Assembly (NCBI GenBank): GCA_020073365.1
Contig: JAIQFL010000014.1
Location: forward strand, 1 to 61,863
Source: Terriglobia bacterium
GTDB lineage: Bacteria > Acidobacteriota > Terriglobia > Bryobacterales > Bryobacteraceae
Length of the DNA stretch: 61,863 nucleotides
Direction: 5' to 3'
Shown here: positions 16,977 to 26,490 of the stretch, piece by piece
How the letters are laid out: each line of letters begins with the position of its first letter
Numbering within the stretch: position 1 is the stretch's first letter
The notes under the pieces: model-generated
The model's input: the letters and a program-made list of their open reading frames with translations, nothing else
What the model was told of the DNA's origin: nothing
Databases searched by the model: none
Made by a program: the position numbers and the translations under genes

Positions 16977-17404
16977 TCACCACTAACGCGCTCCGTAAGG
17001 CGATGCGTGATATTGCCGCCAAGAAGGGCGATTTTACTCTGTTCGCTCTCTTCAAGCGAGCCAACGGTATTGGTAAGTGGGACATCGTGGTCTCGGCTCC
17101 GTGGCTTGATGGCAGCCTCAAGACGAGCCGTGAACTAGTGGATCTCCTCGCGAAATCGATCGGTCGAAAGTCACTTCCACAATTCGCCAGAGTTGAGACT
17201 GTGCTCGGTCACGACCCTACGGTCAAGTTCATCTTAAAGACTTTCCCGATCGAGGATGGCGAACGCCGCATCGGAAGTAATGACTTGTTCGGCTTGGAAA
17301 TGGAAGATGCCATCATCCTTCGAGCCAAGCGGCCGGAATCGAAGAAGCCGGCTCGCAAGGCGCCGCGTTTAACGGCTGTTGGATCTGCACGCGTCCAGCG
17401 GTGA
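16973..17404 (+). CDS. conserved hypothetical protein
   Basis: A 143-residue cytosolic protein of unknown function. The core has an alpha/beta look: DFTLFALFKRANGIGKWDIV, then VSAPWLDGS, and a C-terminal NDLFGLEMEDAIILRAK, with a basic tail rich in Lys/Arg/Pro. The start GTG at 16973 has GGAGG four bases upstream; the ATG at 16886 lacks a ribosome site and would give an unrelated N-terminus. It overlaps the HEPN-like peptide by four bases. Such coupling suggests a former two-gene module, but no toxin-antitoxin function is shown. Confidence 0.6.
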   Translation: MITTNALRKAMRDIAAKKGDFTLFALFKRANGIGKWDIVVSAPWLDGSLKTSRELVDLLAKSIGRKSLPQFARVETVLGHDPTVKFILKTFPIEDGERRIGSNDLFGLEMEDAIILRAKRPESKKPARKAPRLTAVGSARVQR

Positions 17405-17485
17405 TCGTGGGCGTTGGAAAGAGCGCGGCCAGTGGGTCGCGCGCGGATGGGGGGCGTCCGCCCCACTTCTTCAGGGACAGACTCG

Positions 17486-19306
17486 TTAGTGGTTGGTAAC
17501 GAGGAATTTGCCGCCGGCTTCTTTCACCTGAATCAAGCTCGCCCCCAACAAACCCGCCAGCCGCGGCATGCGCGGCCCTTCCGCCACCAAGTAATACCGC
17601 TCCGGACTGGCCCACAACCGCTGAACCTCCCGATCGTCGATGAACACGTCCTGAGGAGCGTCCGGGGCGTACGATCCGTACTCCAGGTTATTGACCCGCC
17701 CGTTCCACAGCAGGGCGCGCCGGTTGGTATAGAAGAAAATCGAGGAGAAGGTGTAGTACTGATCGTCCACAATCAGTCTCCCCGGCGGCGCCTTCATAAG
17801 GGCTTCCGCCAGCGGCCGCGAGGACATATAGGGATCGAACACCACCAACGCCAATCGGGCCGCATGAAAGAACAGGACCATCATCGCCACCAGGGCCGCC
17901 AGCGGCACGGGCCCCCGGCCTGCCCTCCAACTCCAGGCGCCGATTGCCCCCACGGCAAACGCCACCCCGGCCACCGCCAGGGGCAGCGGCAAATACGCGA
18001 ATGCCCGCAGAGTCAGGTCCGTCATGTGCCCCAACGAGAGCGTGTAGACCTCCGGGTTCTGGTTCAACGCAGCCGCGATATCGCCCGGCGCCGCCATGCC
18101 CCGCACCATCCACAGAATTGCGCCGATCGTCACCGCCGATAGTGTCGCCACTAGGGCGATGGCCTTCGTGCCATACCGCAGCAGCCGGTCTTGGCTTGCG
18201 ATCGCCGAGCCGAGCAACAACGCCAGGGCCGGATAGCACGGCATGGAATAATACTCCTGCGTGGTGGAGAACGTGAAGAAAACCAGAATGAATCCGCACC
18301 AGCAGAGCGCCAGCAGCCGCGCTCTCGAAGCCCGGTCCGGTTTCCGGTAGTCCAGCTTGAAGGCGGCAGGGAAATAGACGCTCCAGGGGAACAGCCACAG
18401 CAGATGAAATAGCCAGAAATACAGCCGCGGCACGGTGTTGTAATCCCGCGGATAGCGCAGGTTCAGGAACCTCAGAAGGTGTTCGTTGATGAAGTAGAAC
18501 CAGAAGAACCCATGATAGGAACCGCTCTCGCTGTGCATGGTGAAATCGAACAGCGGCGGGTTCCGCACCGTGGCCAGCACGTGCCAGGGCGCGGCAATCA
18601 GCAGGATCACCAGGATTCCCAACAGGGGCTTCAGCCGCGCCCAGGTCCTCCGAACCAGGAGCTGCTTCGTGACGCCCAGGTATAACAGGCTCGCCGCAAT
18701 CGGAAAGGCCGCCGCGATCAGCCCCTTCAGCAGCAGCCCGGTTGCCATCGAGGCCCACAGCACCATGGCCCAGCGCGTGCGGTGGGGCTCAGCTTCATCC
18801 AGGGCCCGCAGCAATCCCCACAACGCCAGCGTGATCGTGAGGGTGAGAATCACGTCGGGAATCAGAATCCGGGTAAACAGAAACAGTCCGACGCTGGTGG
18901 CCAGAACCAGCCCCGCATACATGCCCGTGCGACGTCCGAATGCCCATGCTGCGAACTGGGCCGTCACCCAGCACAGCAGCACGGTCGCGATCGCAATTGG
19001 AATCCGGGCGGCCCAGTCGTGCACGCCGAAGACCATGTACGACACCGCAATCATCCAATATTTCAGGGGGGATTTTTCGAGGTAGGCAACGCCGTCGAGA
19101 CGCGCGGTCACCCAGTCGCCCGATTGCAGCATGTTCCGCGCAATCTGCGCCTGCACTGCATCCACGTCGTCCATCAGGGACGGTGGACTCACCATGCAAC
19201 CAATGAAGATCAGGGCCGCGACCAGCGCGACCGCTATCTGGTAGCGAATACCTGCGCCGGCGCCTGCTGAACCGCTTCCGAGGGCGGAAGGATTTCCACC
19301 TTCCAT
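17486..19306 (-). CDS. GT39/ArnT-like polytopic glycosyltransferase
   Basis: About 606 residues with roughly 11-13 transmembrane helices. It transfers a sugar from a polyprenyl-phosphate donor to a lipid or protein acceptor on the outer face of the inner membrane. The ArnT/PMT signature is clear near the N-terminus: the acidic MDDVDAVQAQIARNML, then SGDWVTARLDGVAYLEKSPL and KYWM. The C-terminal ~110 residues form a soluble domain. The start is uncertain: ATGs at 19306 and 19342 both lie inside the 3' end of asnB (overlap 73-109 bp) and neither has a strong ribosome site. Co-expression with asnB is likely; the pair suggests envelope polysaccharide or glycolipid modification. Confidence 0.85.
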   Translation of the reverse strand: MEGGNPSALGSGSAGAGAGIRYQIAVALVAALIFIGCMVSPPSLMDDVDAVQAQIARNMLQSGDWVTARLDGVAYLEKSPLKYWMIAVSYMVFGVHDWAARIPIAIATVLLCWVTAQFAAWAFGRRTGMYAGLVLATSVGLFLFTRILIPDVILTLTITLALWGLLRALDEAEPHRTRWAMVLWASMATGLLLKGLIAAAFPIAASLLYLGVTKQLLVRRTWARLKPLLGILVILLIAAPWHVLATVRNPPLFDFTMHSESGSYHGFFWFYFINEHLLRFLNLRYPRDYNTVPRLYFWLFHLLWLFPWSVYFPAAFKLDYRKPDRASRARLLALCWCGFILVFFTFSTTQEYYSMPCYPALALLLGSAIASQDRLLRYGTKAIALVATLSAVTIGAILWMVRGMAAPGDIAAALNQNPEVYTLSLGHMTDLTLRAFAYLPLPLAVAGVAFAVGAIGAWSWRAGRGPVPLAALVAMMVLFFHAARLALVVFDPYMSSRPLAEALMKAPPGRLIVDDQYYTFSSIFFYTNRRALLWNGRVNNLEYGSYAPDAPQDVFIDDREVQRLWASPERYYLVAEGPRMPRLAGLLGASLIQVKEAGGKFLVTNH

Positions 19307-21156
19307 CGTTTCATCCACAGGAAAAGCGTCAGCAGGCCCCATAGGTGATATCCGACATTGATGCGCCTCTCCATATGATCGCGGATCATCCGCTGGATGG
19401 CGTGAGCGTCAAAGATCCCGGTCGCCTCTATCGCCTCGGTCGTCAAGGTGTCCATCAGCAGTGGGCGCAGTATCCCGCGGAACCAGTCGTGCGTCGGAAT
19501 GTCGAAACCGGTCTTCTTGCGATTCAGCACCGACTCCGGCAACTTTCCGCGCATCAACTCGCGCAGCAGGAACTTCTGTTTGAAGCCGCGAATCTTCAAA
19601 CGCTGGGGCAGGGAAGCGGCGAAGTCCACAATCCGGGGATCGAGGAAGGGGGGGCGCACCTCCAGCGAATGGGCCATGCTCATCCGGTCCGTCTTGTATA
19701 GAATATCGTCGGGCAGATAGTAGTTCTGATCGACCTGGAGGTAGCGGTCCAATACGCTATTGCCTTCAATTCCCAGCCGATCCACCAGCGCCCGAAGGCC
19801 ATTTCCATTCGCGCCGAGCCGGATCTGTTTCCGCTGTTCCGTGGAGAATGTCCCATTCCAGAAAAAGTGGGCTTCATCGGGGTCGAGCCAACTCCCCTCG
19901 ACCCACCGTTTCAGCTTGTACTCCAGGCTGATCTTCTCGTCCGAGACCGGCATGTAGCGGTCCAGCGCTCCGCGCATCAGCCGGCGCATCCTTTCCGGAA
20001 CCAAGCGGAACGGCCCTGCCAGCCGGTCCGCGATGTAGGTCGCGTAGCCGCCGAACAACTCGTCGGCGCCTTCACCGGACAGCGCTACCGTCACGTGGCG
20101 GCGGGTCATTCGGGACAGGAACCAAACCGGCAAAGCGCCCGCGTCGGCACTCGGTTCATCCGAGTAATAGGCAAAGTCCTCGATAGCGCTCCGCAGTTCC
20201 ACATCCGGGTTCAGATCGAATTCATGATGATCGGTTCCATAGATCTGCGCGATTTCACGGAAATACTGGCTTTCGTCGAAGCTGCGTCCCTGGAACGAAA
20301 CGGAGAAGGTCTTCAAAGGCACGGCGCTCTCGGTCGCAGCGTAGTGCAGCACGGTGGAGGAATCCAGCCCACCGGAGGCCCAGACGCCTAGGGGAACATC
20401 CGAAACCAGGTGCTCCCGAACCGAGTCGCGCAAGAGAACGTCGAGTTCTTCTTTGGCGGATTCGAGCGACTGCCGCCGGGACTTCTGCGCGACCGATCTC
20501 GACCACGGCTCGATCCACGTTTTTCCATGGTGCCATTCCAGGAAGTGTCCCGGCGGGAGCTTTCGAATTCCTTCGATCAAGGTCTGGGGGCCGGGAAGAT
20601 AATTCACCGAGAGGTAGGAATCCAGGGCCGCGAGGTCCAGGTGCCGGGGAACTTCGGGATGCTCGAAAATGGCCTTCAGTTCCGACCCGAAATAGACTTC
20701 CTCGCCTCTACGGTGATAGTAGAGCGGCTTGATCCCCATCCGGTCGCGCGCCAACACCAGGCGCTTGCGAGACTCGGTCCAGAGGGCGATCGCGAACATC
20801 CCCCGCATGCGGGAGAAACAGGCGGTATCCCACTCCAGGAATGCGCGCAACACGGTCTCGGTGTCGCAGTTGGAATGAAACCGATGCCCGGCAGCCTCCA
20901 ACTCCTTGCGGATCTCGCGATGATTGTAGATTTCGCCGTTGAACGCGATGGCGGTATCCCGGTCATCGCTCAGGATCGGCTGGTCGCCGCCTTCGAGGTC
21001 GATGATCTTCAGCCTCACCGCGCATAGCGTGGCTTCGCTGCCCTCGAAGACTCCCTGCTGGTCCGGTCCGCGATGGTACAGAGCTTCAGCGATGCGGTGG
21101 GCTACCCCCCTGCTCACCGCCGTACTTAGATGTGTAAATCCCGCGATACCACACAT
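19234..21156 (-). CDS. asnB: asparagine synthase (glutamine-hydrolysing)
   Basis: Makes asparagine from aspartate, ATP and glutamine; in polysaccharide clusters related forms amidate sugar acids. It is 640 residues, the usual length. The N-terminal Ntn glutaminase starts MCGIAGF with the nucleophile Cys2, and contains ALYHRGPDQQGV and FNGEIYNH. The synthetase domain carries the PP-loop WASGGLDSSTVLHY near residue 265 and ALSGEGADELFGGY near residue 356. A ~13-bp palindrome lies 31 bp upstream (21187-21199). The overlapping glycosyltransferase gene favours an exopolysaccharide context, but a plain biosynthetic role is equally possible. Confidence 0.92.
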   Translation of the reverse strand: MCGIAGFTHLSTAVSRGVAHRIAEALYHRGPDQQGVFEGSEATLCAVRLKIIDLEGGDQPILSDDRDTAIAFNGEIYNHREIRKELEAAGHRFHSNCDTETVLRAFLEWDTACFSRMRGMFAIALWTESRKRLVLARDRMGIKPLYYHRRGEEVYFGSELKAIFEHPEVPRHLDLAALDSYLSVNYLPGPQTLIEGIRKLPPGHFLEWHHGKTWIEPWSRSVAQKSRRQSLESAKEELDVLLRDSVREHLVSDVPLGVWASGGLDSSTVLHYAATESAVPLKTFSVSFQGRSFDESQYFREIAQIYGTDHHEFDLNPDVELRSAIEDFAYYSDEPSADAGALPVWFLSRMTRRHVTVALSGEGADELFGGYATYIADRLAGPFRLVPERMRRLMRGALDRYMPVSDEKISLEYKLKRWVEGSWLDPDEAHFFWNGTFSTEQRKQIRLGANGNGLRALVDRLGIEGNSVLDRYLQVDQNYYLPDDILYKTDRMSMAHSLEVRPPFLDPRIVDFAASLPQRLKIRGFKQKFLLRELMRGKLPESVLNRKKTGFDIPTHDWFRGILRPLLMDTLTTEAIEATGIFDAHAIQRMIRDHMERRINVGYHLWGLLTLFLWMKRWKVEILPPSEAVQQAPAQVFATR

Positions 21157-21186
21157 TTACGGTCAAATCCCCGTTCTACGAGCGGA

Positions 21187-21199
21187 ACTTGTTACAAGT
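21187..21199. promoter_or_regulatory. short perfect palindrome upstream of asnB
   Basis: ACTTGT, one base, ACAAGT. It lies in the leader of asnB and could be a regulator site. There is no independent support. Confidence 0.3.
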
Positions 21200-21275
21200 G
21201 TCCACTCGTCGATAGATTATGTCGAATATATCACACTTCACGGATTACAGGCAGTTGCCGAAAATATTTTGGAAC

Positions 21276-21503
21276 TTATGCCAGGATGTGCAGGAAGAGC
21301 GCCCAAACCGCAAGTAGTACCATCCCACCGATAGCGGTATACCGGGATAAATGGCCCCGCCGGTAACCGTGCAGCGTTGCGGCGCCCAACCCGGCGATCA
21401 GCGGTACCAGTGCCATCCGTTCGTGGGCAAACCCCCAGGGATACCCACCCAAATAGAGAGTGACGAACCCGATTGCAGCGGCGGCGCCCAACGCCGCCAA
21501 CAT
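21276..21503 (-). CDS. small hypothetical membrane protein
   Basis: About 75 residues with two or three hydrophobic segments (LAALGAAAAIGFVTLYLGG, MALVPLIAGLGAATLHG, and AIGGMVLLAVWALFLHIL). The frame extends upstream to an ATG at 21596, but the ATG at 21503 lies directly before the first membrane segment and has a GGAG seven to eight bases upstream. It lies in the divergent gap between asnB and the adaptor operon. I recognise no family; it may be a chance frame, but the helix pattern is coherent. Confidence 0.45.
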   Translation of the reverse strand: MLAALGAAAAIGFVTLYLGGYPWGFAHERMALVPLIAGLGAATLHGYRRGHLSRYTAIGGMVLLAVWALFLHILA

Positions 21504-21638
21504 CACGGAGGCTCCCCGAACCACCCTCCAATCATAGCTGCCGAATACACACTGTGGTGCCTGTTTCACACACGTATTGTCCGAAATTCGTGTCAACCTT
21601 TTCGCGGGTAATGACGTCTAATCTCCGAGACAAGACCT

Positions 21639-22688
21639 ATGAGATGTAATGGGTGGGAACTGGCCTTAGCTGTTTCGGTTGTTTTTCTCGCATCCTGCGG
21701 GCACACCATCCAGCCAGTCACCCAGGCAGCCTCTCCGGCCGGGGATGCACCGCGGCCAAAGCGCGAAGTTCGACTTACGGGCATTATTCAAGCCGTCCAC
21801 TCCTCAAAAGTCCTGGTTCCTCAGATTTGGGGCCAGGGTGGCCCTATGACCTTGACCAAGTTGATTCCCAACGGGTCGGAGGTCAAGGAAGGCGACGTCG
21901 TCGCGGTATTCGACAGCACCCAACAGGCCGATGCCGCTCGCGATACGCAAGCCAAGTACGATGACCTGAGCCACCAGGTGGAACAGAAGCAGGCTCAAAA
22001 CCGCGCTGACGCTGAAAAACGCATGTCCGACTTCAAGCAGGCCGAAGCCGACCTGGCCAAGGCTCAAATGGAGCTGGAAAAAGGGCCGACTCTCGCCGAA
22101 ATCGAACGCTTAAAGGACGAGGTCAAGGTGGAGATTGCGCAGAAGCACGTGGAGAGCCTCAAGAGATCCATGGCTTCCCACGACAAGGCCGATGCCGCCG
22201 CCCTGCGCATCCTGGAATTGCAGCGCGACCGCCAGAAGGTGGCCCTCGACCGTGCCCAGTCCAATCTCGAAAAGCTGAACCTCAAGGCCAACCTTTCGGG
22301 CATGGTTGCCCATCAGAACCTGTTTCGCAACAACTCCATGGGCCACGCGCAGGAAGGCGATCAGCTTTTCAGGGGTCAGCCGATCGTCAGTATCTTCGAT
22401 CCCTCGGAGATGTTGGTTCGTTGCGCGGTGGGCGAACCCGACGGCGCCGCGCTGGTTCAGGGGATGCGCGCCACCGTCTACCTGGATGCTTATCCCGATT
22501 TGGTACTGCCCGCGCACTTCGAATTCGCCAGCCCCGTGGCCTCGTCCGCCCTCGGCAGTCCCATCAAGTCGTTCACCGCGGTCTTCAAGCTGGACAAGAC
22601 CGATCGCCACCTGATGCCGGATCTTTCGGCCGCCGTGGTGCTGGAAGGGCGTCCTGACCATCCGTCATCTCCGGAGAGTGCGAAATGA
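21639..22688 (+). CDS. HlyD-family periplasmic adaptor lipoprotein
   Basis: A 349-residue membrane-fusion protein. The signal ends in a lipobox LASC (Cys20), so it is lipid-anchored. A lipoyl-like half (KVLVPQIWGQGG, NGSEVKEGDVVAVFDS) is followed by a long coiled-coil hairpin (residues ~100-215, heptads rich in Lys/Glu/Ala). The second lipoyl half (NLKANLSGMVAHQNLF) and a beta-barrel come last. Adaptors of this kind connect an inner-membrane ABC or RND pump to an outer-membrane channel. It is the first gene of a four-gene operon linked by 4-bp ATGA overlaps. Confidence 0.88.
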   Translation: MRCNGWELALAVSVVFLASCGHTIQPVTQAASPAGDAPRPKREVRLTGIIQAVHSSKVLVPQIWGQGGPMTLTKLIPNGSEVKEGDVVAVFDSTQQADAARDTQAKYDDLSHQVEQKQAQNRADAEKRMSDFKQAEADLAKAQMELEKGPTLAEIERLKDEVKVEIAQKHVESLKRSMASHDKADAAALRILELQRDRQKVALDRAQSNLEKLNLKANLSGMVAHQNLFRNNSMGHAQEGDQLFRGQPIVSIFDPSEMLVRCAVGEPDGAALVQGMRATVYLDAYPDLVLPAHFEFASPVASSALGSPIKSFTAVFKLDKTDRHLMPDLSAAVVLEGRPDHPSSPESAK

Positions 22689-23932
22689 GCGCCAGAAGCC
22701 GCCGGATCCGTTTTTGGGGCACTCTGGTCGTAGTGCTGGTCGCGATTGGCGGAGCTTCGGCGGAGGTATACCGGATCCGCCAGGCTCAATCCGCCGTAAC
22801 GTTGCCGGTGGCCCCGGCGCGGCAGGGGGATTTCCTGGTCATCATCCGCTGCCGGGGCGATTTGAAGGCCCGCCGCTCTGCGCCAATCTATACACCGATG
22901 GTGCCCAACCTGCGCATCGCATGGCTCTCCCCGCCGGGTCAGAAGGTCGAGGCCGGCGAGACCATCGTGAAATTCGATTCCAGCAGCGCGGAGCAACAAC
23001 TTCAGCAGAAGGAGGCGCAACTGAAGCAGGCCCAGGCTACTCTTGACCAGGCTCTGGCCCAGGCAAAAATTACTGCCGAACAGGACAACAGCGACCTCCA
23101 GGACGCCAAGTTCACCGTTGAGCGCGCCCGGCTGGAGGCCTCCAAGCAGGCCATTGTCAGCCGCATCCAGGGTGAGGAGAGCAAGATCGACCTCGGCATG
23201 GCGGAACAGAAGCTGAAGGTGCAGGAAGCCACGGTAGCTTTGCACGCCGCATCCGACCGATCCAAGATCGCCTCGCTCACGCGGCTGCGGGACCAGGCGG
23301 CAGGGGATGTGGATCTTACCAAGTCGCGCATCGCGCAAATGGTGATCAAGGCGCCGCTCACGGGATACCTGGTTTTTGCGTCCAACTACTCGCAAGGTTG
23401 GATCAATGCCAAGCCATTCAAAGTCGGCGACAACGTTTTCGGGGGCATGGGGCTGGCCGAAATGCCCGACCTGGATACACTGCAGATGGATGGCAAGGTG
23501 GAGGAGATCGACCGCGGCCGCATCGAGGTGAACGACGAGGTGCGCGTTCGCGTGGATTCGCTGCCGGAACTCACCATCTCGGCAAAGATCGGACAGATCT
23601 CGCTGCTGGCCGAAACCACCTATGAGTGGCCGCCCACGCGCAACTTCCGCGCTTACGCTCCCATCCCGCATCCCGATCCGCGCTTGCGGCCGGGGATGAA
23701 CGGGGGCATGGACATCATCATCAAGCGCATTCCCAACGCCATCAGCATTCCGGCGAAGGCTCTGTACACGCGCGCCGGAAAGCCAATCGTCTATCTCGCT
23801 AACAACGGCCACTACCGGGCCAGGGAGGTCCAGGTGCAGGCGCGCAATCCCGATGAGGTGGCCATCACCGGCGTTCCGGCAGGCTCCATGGTGGCCCTGG
23901 TGGATGCCGAGAAGCAGGACCAGAAGAAATGA
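22685..23932 (+). CDS. HlyD/MacA-like periplasmic adaptor
   Basis: A 415-residue protein with an N-terminal signal anchor (FWGTLVVVLVAIGGASAEVY). The first lipoyl half is PPGQKVEAGETIVKFDSS, followed by a coiled coil (QLQQKEAQLKQAQATLDQAL, residues ~105-200) and the second lipoyl half (IKAPLTGYLVFASN). A barrel and membrane-proximal domain follow, with RPGMNGGMDIIIKRIPNA and ISIPAKAL near the end. It overlaps the preceding and following genes by four bases each, implying translational coupling. It differs clearly from the adjacent adaptors, so this is not a recent tandem duplication. Confidence 0.88.
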   Translation: MSARSRRIRFWGTLVVVLVAIGGASAEVYRIRQAQSAVTLPVAPARQGDFLVIIRCRGDLKARRSAPIYTPMVPNLRIAWLSPPGQKVEAGETIVKFDSSSAEQQLQQKEAQLKQAQATLDQALAQAKITAEQDNSDLQDAKFTVERARLEASKQAIVSRIQGEESKIDLGMAEQKLKVQEATVALHAASDRSKIASLTRLRDQAAGDVDLTKSRIAQMVIKAPLTGYLVFASNYSQGWINAKPFKVGDNVFGGMGLAEMPDLDTLQMDGKVEEIDRGRIEVNDEVRVRVDSLPELTISAKIGQISLLAETTYEWPPTRNFRAYAPIPHPDPRLRPGMNGGMDIIIKRIPNAISIPAKALYTRAGKPIVYLANNGHYRAREVQVQARNPDEVAITGVPAGSMVALVDAEKQDQKK

Positions 23933-25209
23933 AGACGCGCTTTGTGATTCCGGCGGTGGTGCTGGTGGTGCTGGGAGCCCTCGCTTGGGGCGCCATGCGG
24001 GTGGTAAGCGTGGCCACTTCCACCGCCGCGGTGGAGATTCCCGCCACCAGGGTCAAGAAGGGCCGAGTCACCATCACGGTGGCGGCGCGCGGGGAATTGC
24101 AGGGAGGCAACTCCGAAATGCTCACCGCGCCCATGAGTGGCGGCGGCGACATTGCGATTACCCAGCTCCGCGAGCCGGGCGAGGTGGTGAAGCAGGGCGA
24201 TGTGGTGGTGCAGTTCGACACCACTCAGCAGGAGTTCAATTTGCGCGAAGCCGAAGCCGATCTCGCCGAAGCGGAACAGCAGGTGATTCAGGCCCAGGCC
24301 AGCAGCGACGCCATTTCCGAGGAATCGGCCTACCTGGTGCTCTCGACCGACTCGGACGTCAAGCTGGCCGAGCTGGAGCTTCGCAAGAATCCGTTGGTGC
24401 CCGCGATTCAGGCCCGCCAGAACGAGCTGGCGCTGGAGGCCGCCAGGAATCGGCAGCGGCAGGCCGTGCAGGACTTCAACAACAAGAAGACTACTTCGGC
24501 CGCGGGCATCGCGATTCAGGCAGCCGCCCAAAACAAAGCCAAGGTGATGGCCGAAACAGCCACCAAAACCATCGAGAGCATGACCCTTAAAGCCAAGACC
24601 TCGGGCTATGTCAACGTGCAGCAGAACACCAATATGAACATGATGTATTGGGGCATGCAGTTGCCGGTCTTCCAACTGGGCGACACGGCCCGCGCGGGCA
24701 TGGCGGTGGCACAGATTCCCGACCTCAAGAGTTGGGAGGTCAGCGCCAGCATAGGGGAGTTGGACCGCGGTCACCTCTCGGTGGGGCAGAAGGTGTCGGT
24801 GGCCGTGGTGGCGCTGGCGGGCAAGTCGTTCTCCGGCCACGTGAAGAATATCGGCGGCACCACCGGGTCGCCCTGGGATCGCAAGTTCGAGTGCCGCATC
24901 ACCCTGGAGCAGGCGGGTCCCGAATTGCGCCCTGGCATGACATCCAACATGGTGATCACGCTCGAAACCCTGGAGAACGTTCTGTGGGTTCCGTCGCAGG
25001 CTTTGTTTGAGAGCGACGGACGCACGTTCGTGTATCTCCAATCGCCCAGCGGCTTCCTGCCGCACGATGTGAGCCTGGTGCGCCGCAGCGAGAGCCAGAC
25101 GGTAATTACGGGCCTGAAGGAAGGCGATCTGGTGGCCATGTCCAATCCCGACCAGCAGAACAAGCCGGCCGGCGGCCCCCAGAGCGCCATGAAGGCGCTG
25201 TCCAAATGA
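23929..25209 (+). CDS. HlyD/MacA-like periplasmic adaptor
   Basis: A 426-residue adaptor with an N-terminal anchor (VIPAVVLVVLGALAWGAMRV). It carries lipoyl motifs (LREPGEVVKQGDVVVQFDTT and LKAKTSGYVNVQQN), with a coiled coil between. A Met-rich stretch (NMNMMYWGMQ) follows, where metal or membrane contact is possible but unproven. The C-terminal barrel contains ELRPGMTSNMVI and VLWVPSQALFESDGRTFVYL. It overlaps both neighbours by four bases. It is the third adaptor in a row, directly before the permease gene, so it is the most likely direct partner of that permease. Confidence 0.88.
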   Translation: MKTRFVIPAVVLVVLGALAWGAMRVVSVATSTAAVEIPATRVKKGRVTITVAARGELQGGNSEMLTAPMSGGGDIAITQLREPGEVVKQGDVVVQFDTTQQEFNLREAEADLAEAEQQVIQAQASSDAISEESAYLVLSTDSDVKLAELELRKNPLVPAIQARQNELALEAARNRQRQAVQDFNNKKTTSAAGIAIQAAAQNKAKVMAETATKTIESMTLKAKTSGYVNVQQNTNMNMMYWGMQLPVFQLGDTARAGMAVAQIPDLKSWEVSASIGELDRGHLSVGQKVSVAVVALAGKSFSGHVKNIGGTTGSPWDRKFECRITLEQAGPELRPGMTSNMVITLETLENVLWVPSQALFESDGRTFVYLQSPSGFLPHDVSLVRRSESQTVITGLKEGDLVAMSNPDQQNKPAGGPQSAMKALSK

Positions 25210-26453
25210 TTTTCAGCCTCGCGGATATCGGTCAGGCCCTGTCAAACCTGCGCGCGCAGAAGACCCGCACGCTGCTGACGGCCCTGGGAATCGTCTTCGG
25301 GGTGGGCTCCGTGATCGGCATGCTGGCCATCGGCTCGGGAGCGAGGGAGGAATCCCTGCGCTTCATCGAGCAATTGGGCGTGCGCAACGTTCTGGTGGAT
25401 TCGCGGCCCGCCACCAGCCAGGAGGAGTTTCAGCAGCGGCGCCGCTCCTCCCCGGGGCTTTCCGAGCGCGATGTCCGCATTCTCCAGGCCAACATCGAGG
25501 GGCTGGAAACCATGTCGGCCCGGCGCGTGCTTCACCCCGCGCGGGTGCTGCCCAAGCCGTCGCGCGACCTTCCCGAGCTCTATGGCGTACGGCCGTCCTA
25601 TAGCATGATCCACAGCCTTCACCTGGTGGAGGGCAAGTTTTTCGACGAGGCCGATGACGCTGCCAGCGCCACGGTGTGCGTGTTGGGGGCCGGCGCCAAA
25701 GTCAACCTCCTGGGGTATAGCAACGCAGTCGGGAAATTCGTGAAGGTGAATGACACGTGGCTCGAAGTAGTCGGGGTGCTCAGCGACCAGCTCATGGCCG
25801 GAGCCCAGTCGAGCGGCGGCGCCATGATGGACGTCAACAACATCGTCTACATTCCGCTGAACACGTTCCAGTACCGTTTCTGGGACCAGAGCGAGGACAT
25901 GAAGGACGACCTGGATGGCATCGATCTGCGCTTGAGCGCCAACGCCGACAGCATTGAGATCGCCAAGGTGGTGACTGCGGTCTTGAACTCCACACACCAC
26001 AACATGCAGGACTTCACGGTGACTATCCCCGCGGCGCTGTTGGCGCAACAGCAACGGACCCAGACCATCTTCACTTACGTGATGGTGGCGATTGCGGCGA
26101 TCTCGCTATTGGTGGGCGGCATCGGAATCATGAACATCGTGCTGGCGACGGTGCTGGAGCGCACGCGCGAGATCGGCATCCGGCGGTCGATTGGGGCGCG
26201 CAGGTTCGATATCGTGCGCCAGTTCCTCACCGAGTCGGTTCTGATCTCGGTAGGCGGCGGATTGCTGGGGATCGGCTTCGGCTTTTTCCTGGCGTGGCTG
26301 ATCGCGCGCACAGCCGAGTGGAAGACGATTGTGACTTCGGCTTCGGTAGTGATCGCGTTTGGGGTGTCGTTCGTGGTGGGGGTCGTGTTCGGGATCTATC
26401 CGGCGGTGAAGGCCTCGCGGATCAATCCAATCGACGCGCTGCGCTACGAGTGA
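25206..26453 (+). CDS. MacB-like ABC transporter permease without its ATPase
   Basis: A 415-residue permease. The MacB pattern is N-terminal RAQKTRTLLTALGIVFGVGSVIGML, a periplasmic core domain of ~220 residues, then three FtsX helices starting VMVAIAAISLLVGGIGIMNI. TREIGIRRSIGAR follows, and the C-terminus ends SRINPIDALRYE. MacB itself carries a fused N-terminal ATPase, and split versions pair with a LolD-like ATPase. Here neither is present within the operon or nearby. The ATPase must be encoded elsewhere, or the complex works without one. Four-base overlap with the upstream adaptor gene. Confidence 0.9.
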   Translation: MIFSLADIGQALSNLRAQKTRTLLTALGIVFGVGSVIGMLAIGSGAREESLRFIEQLGVRNVLVDSRPATSQEEFQQRRRSSPGLSERDVRILQANIEGLETMSARRVLHPARVLPKPSRDLPELYGVRPSYSMIHSLHLVEGKFFDEADDAASATVCVLGAGAKVNLLGYSNAVGKFVKVNDTWLEVVGVLSDQLMAGAQSSGGAMMDVNNIVYIPLNTFQYRFWDQSEDMKDDLDGIDLRLSANADSIEIAKVVTAVLNSTHHNMQDFTVTIPAALLAQQQRTQTIFTYVMVAIAAISLLVGGIGIMNIVLATVLERTREIGIRRSIGARRFDIVRQFLTESVLISVGGGLLGIGFGFFLAWLIARTAEWKTIVTSASVVIAFGVSFVVGVVFGIYPAVKASRINPIDALRYE

Positions 26454-26490
26454 GGGGGCGTGCAGAGCTACCGGATGTGTAAGGCAAAAC

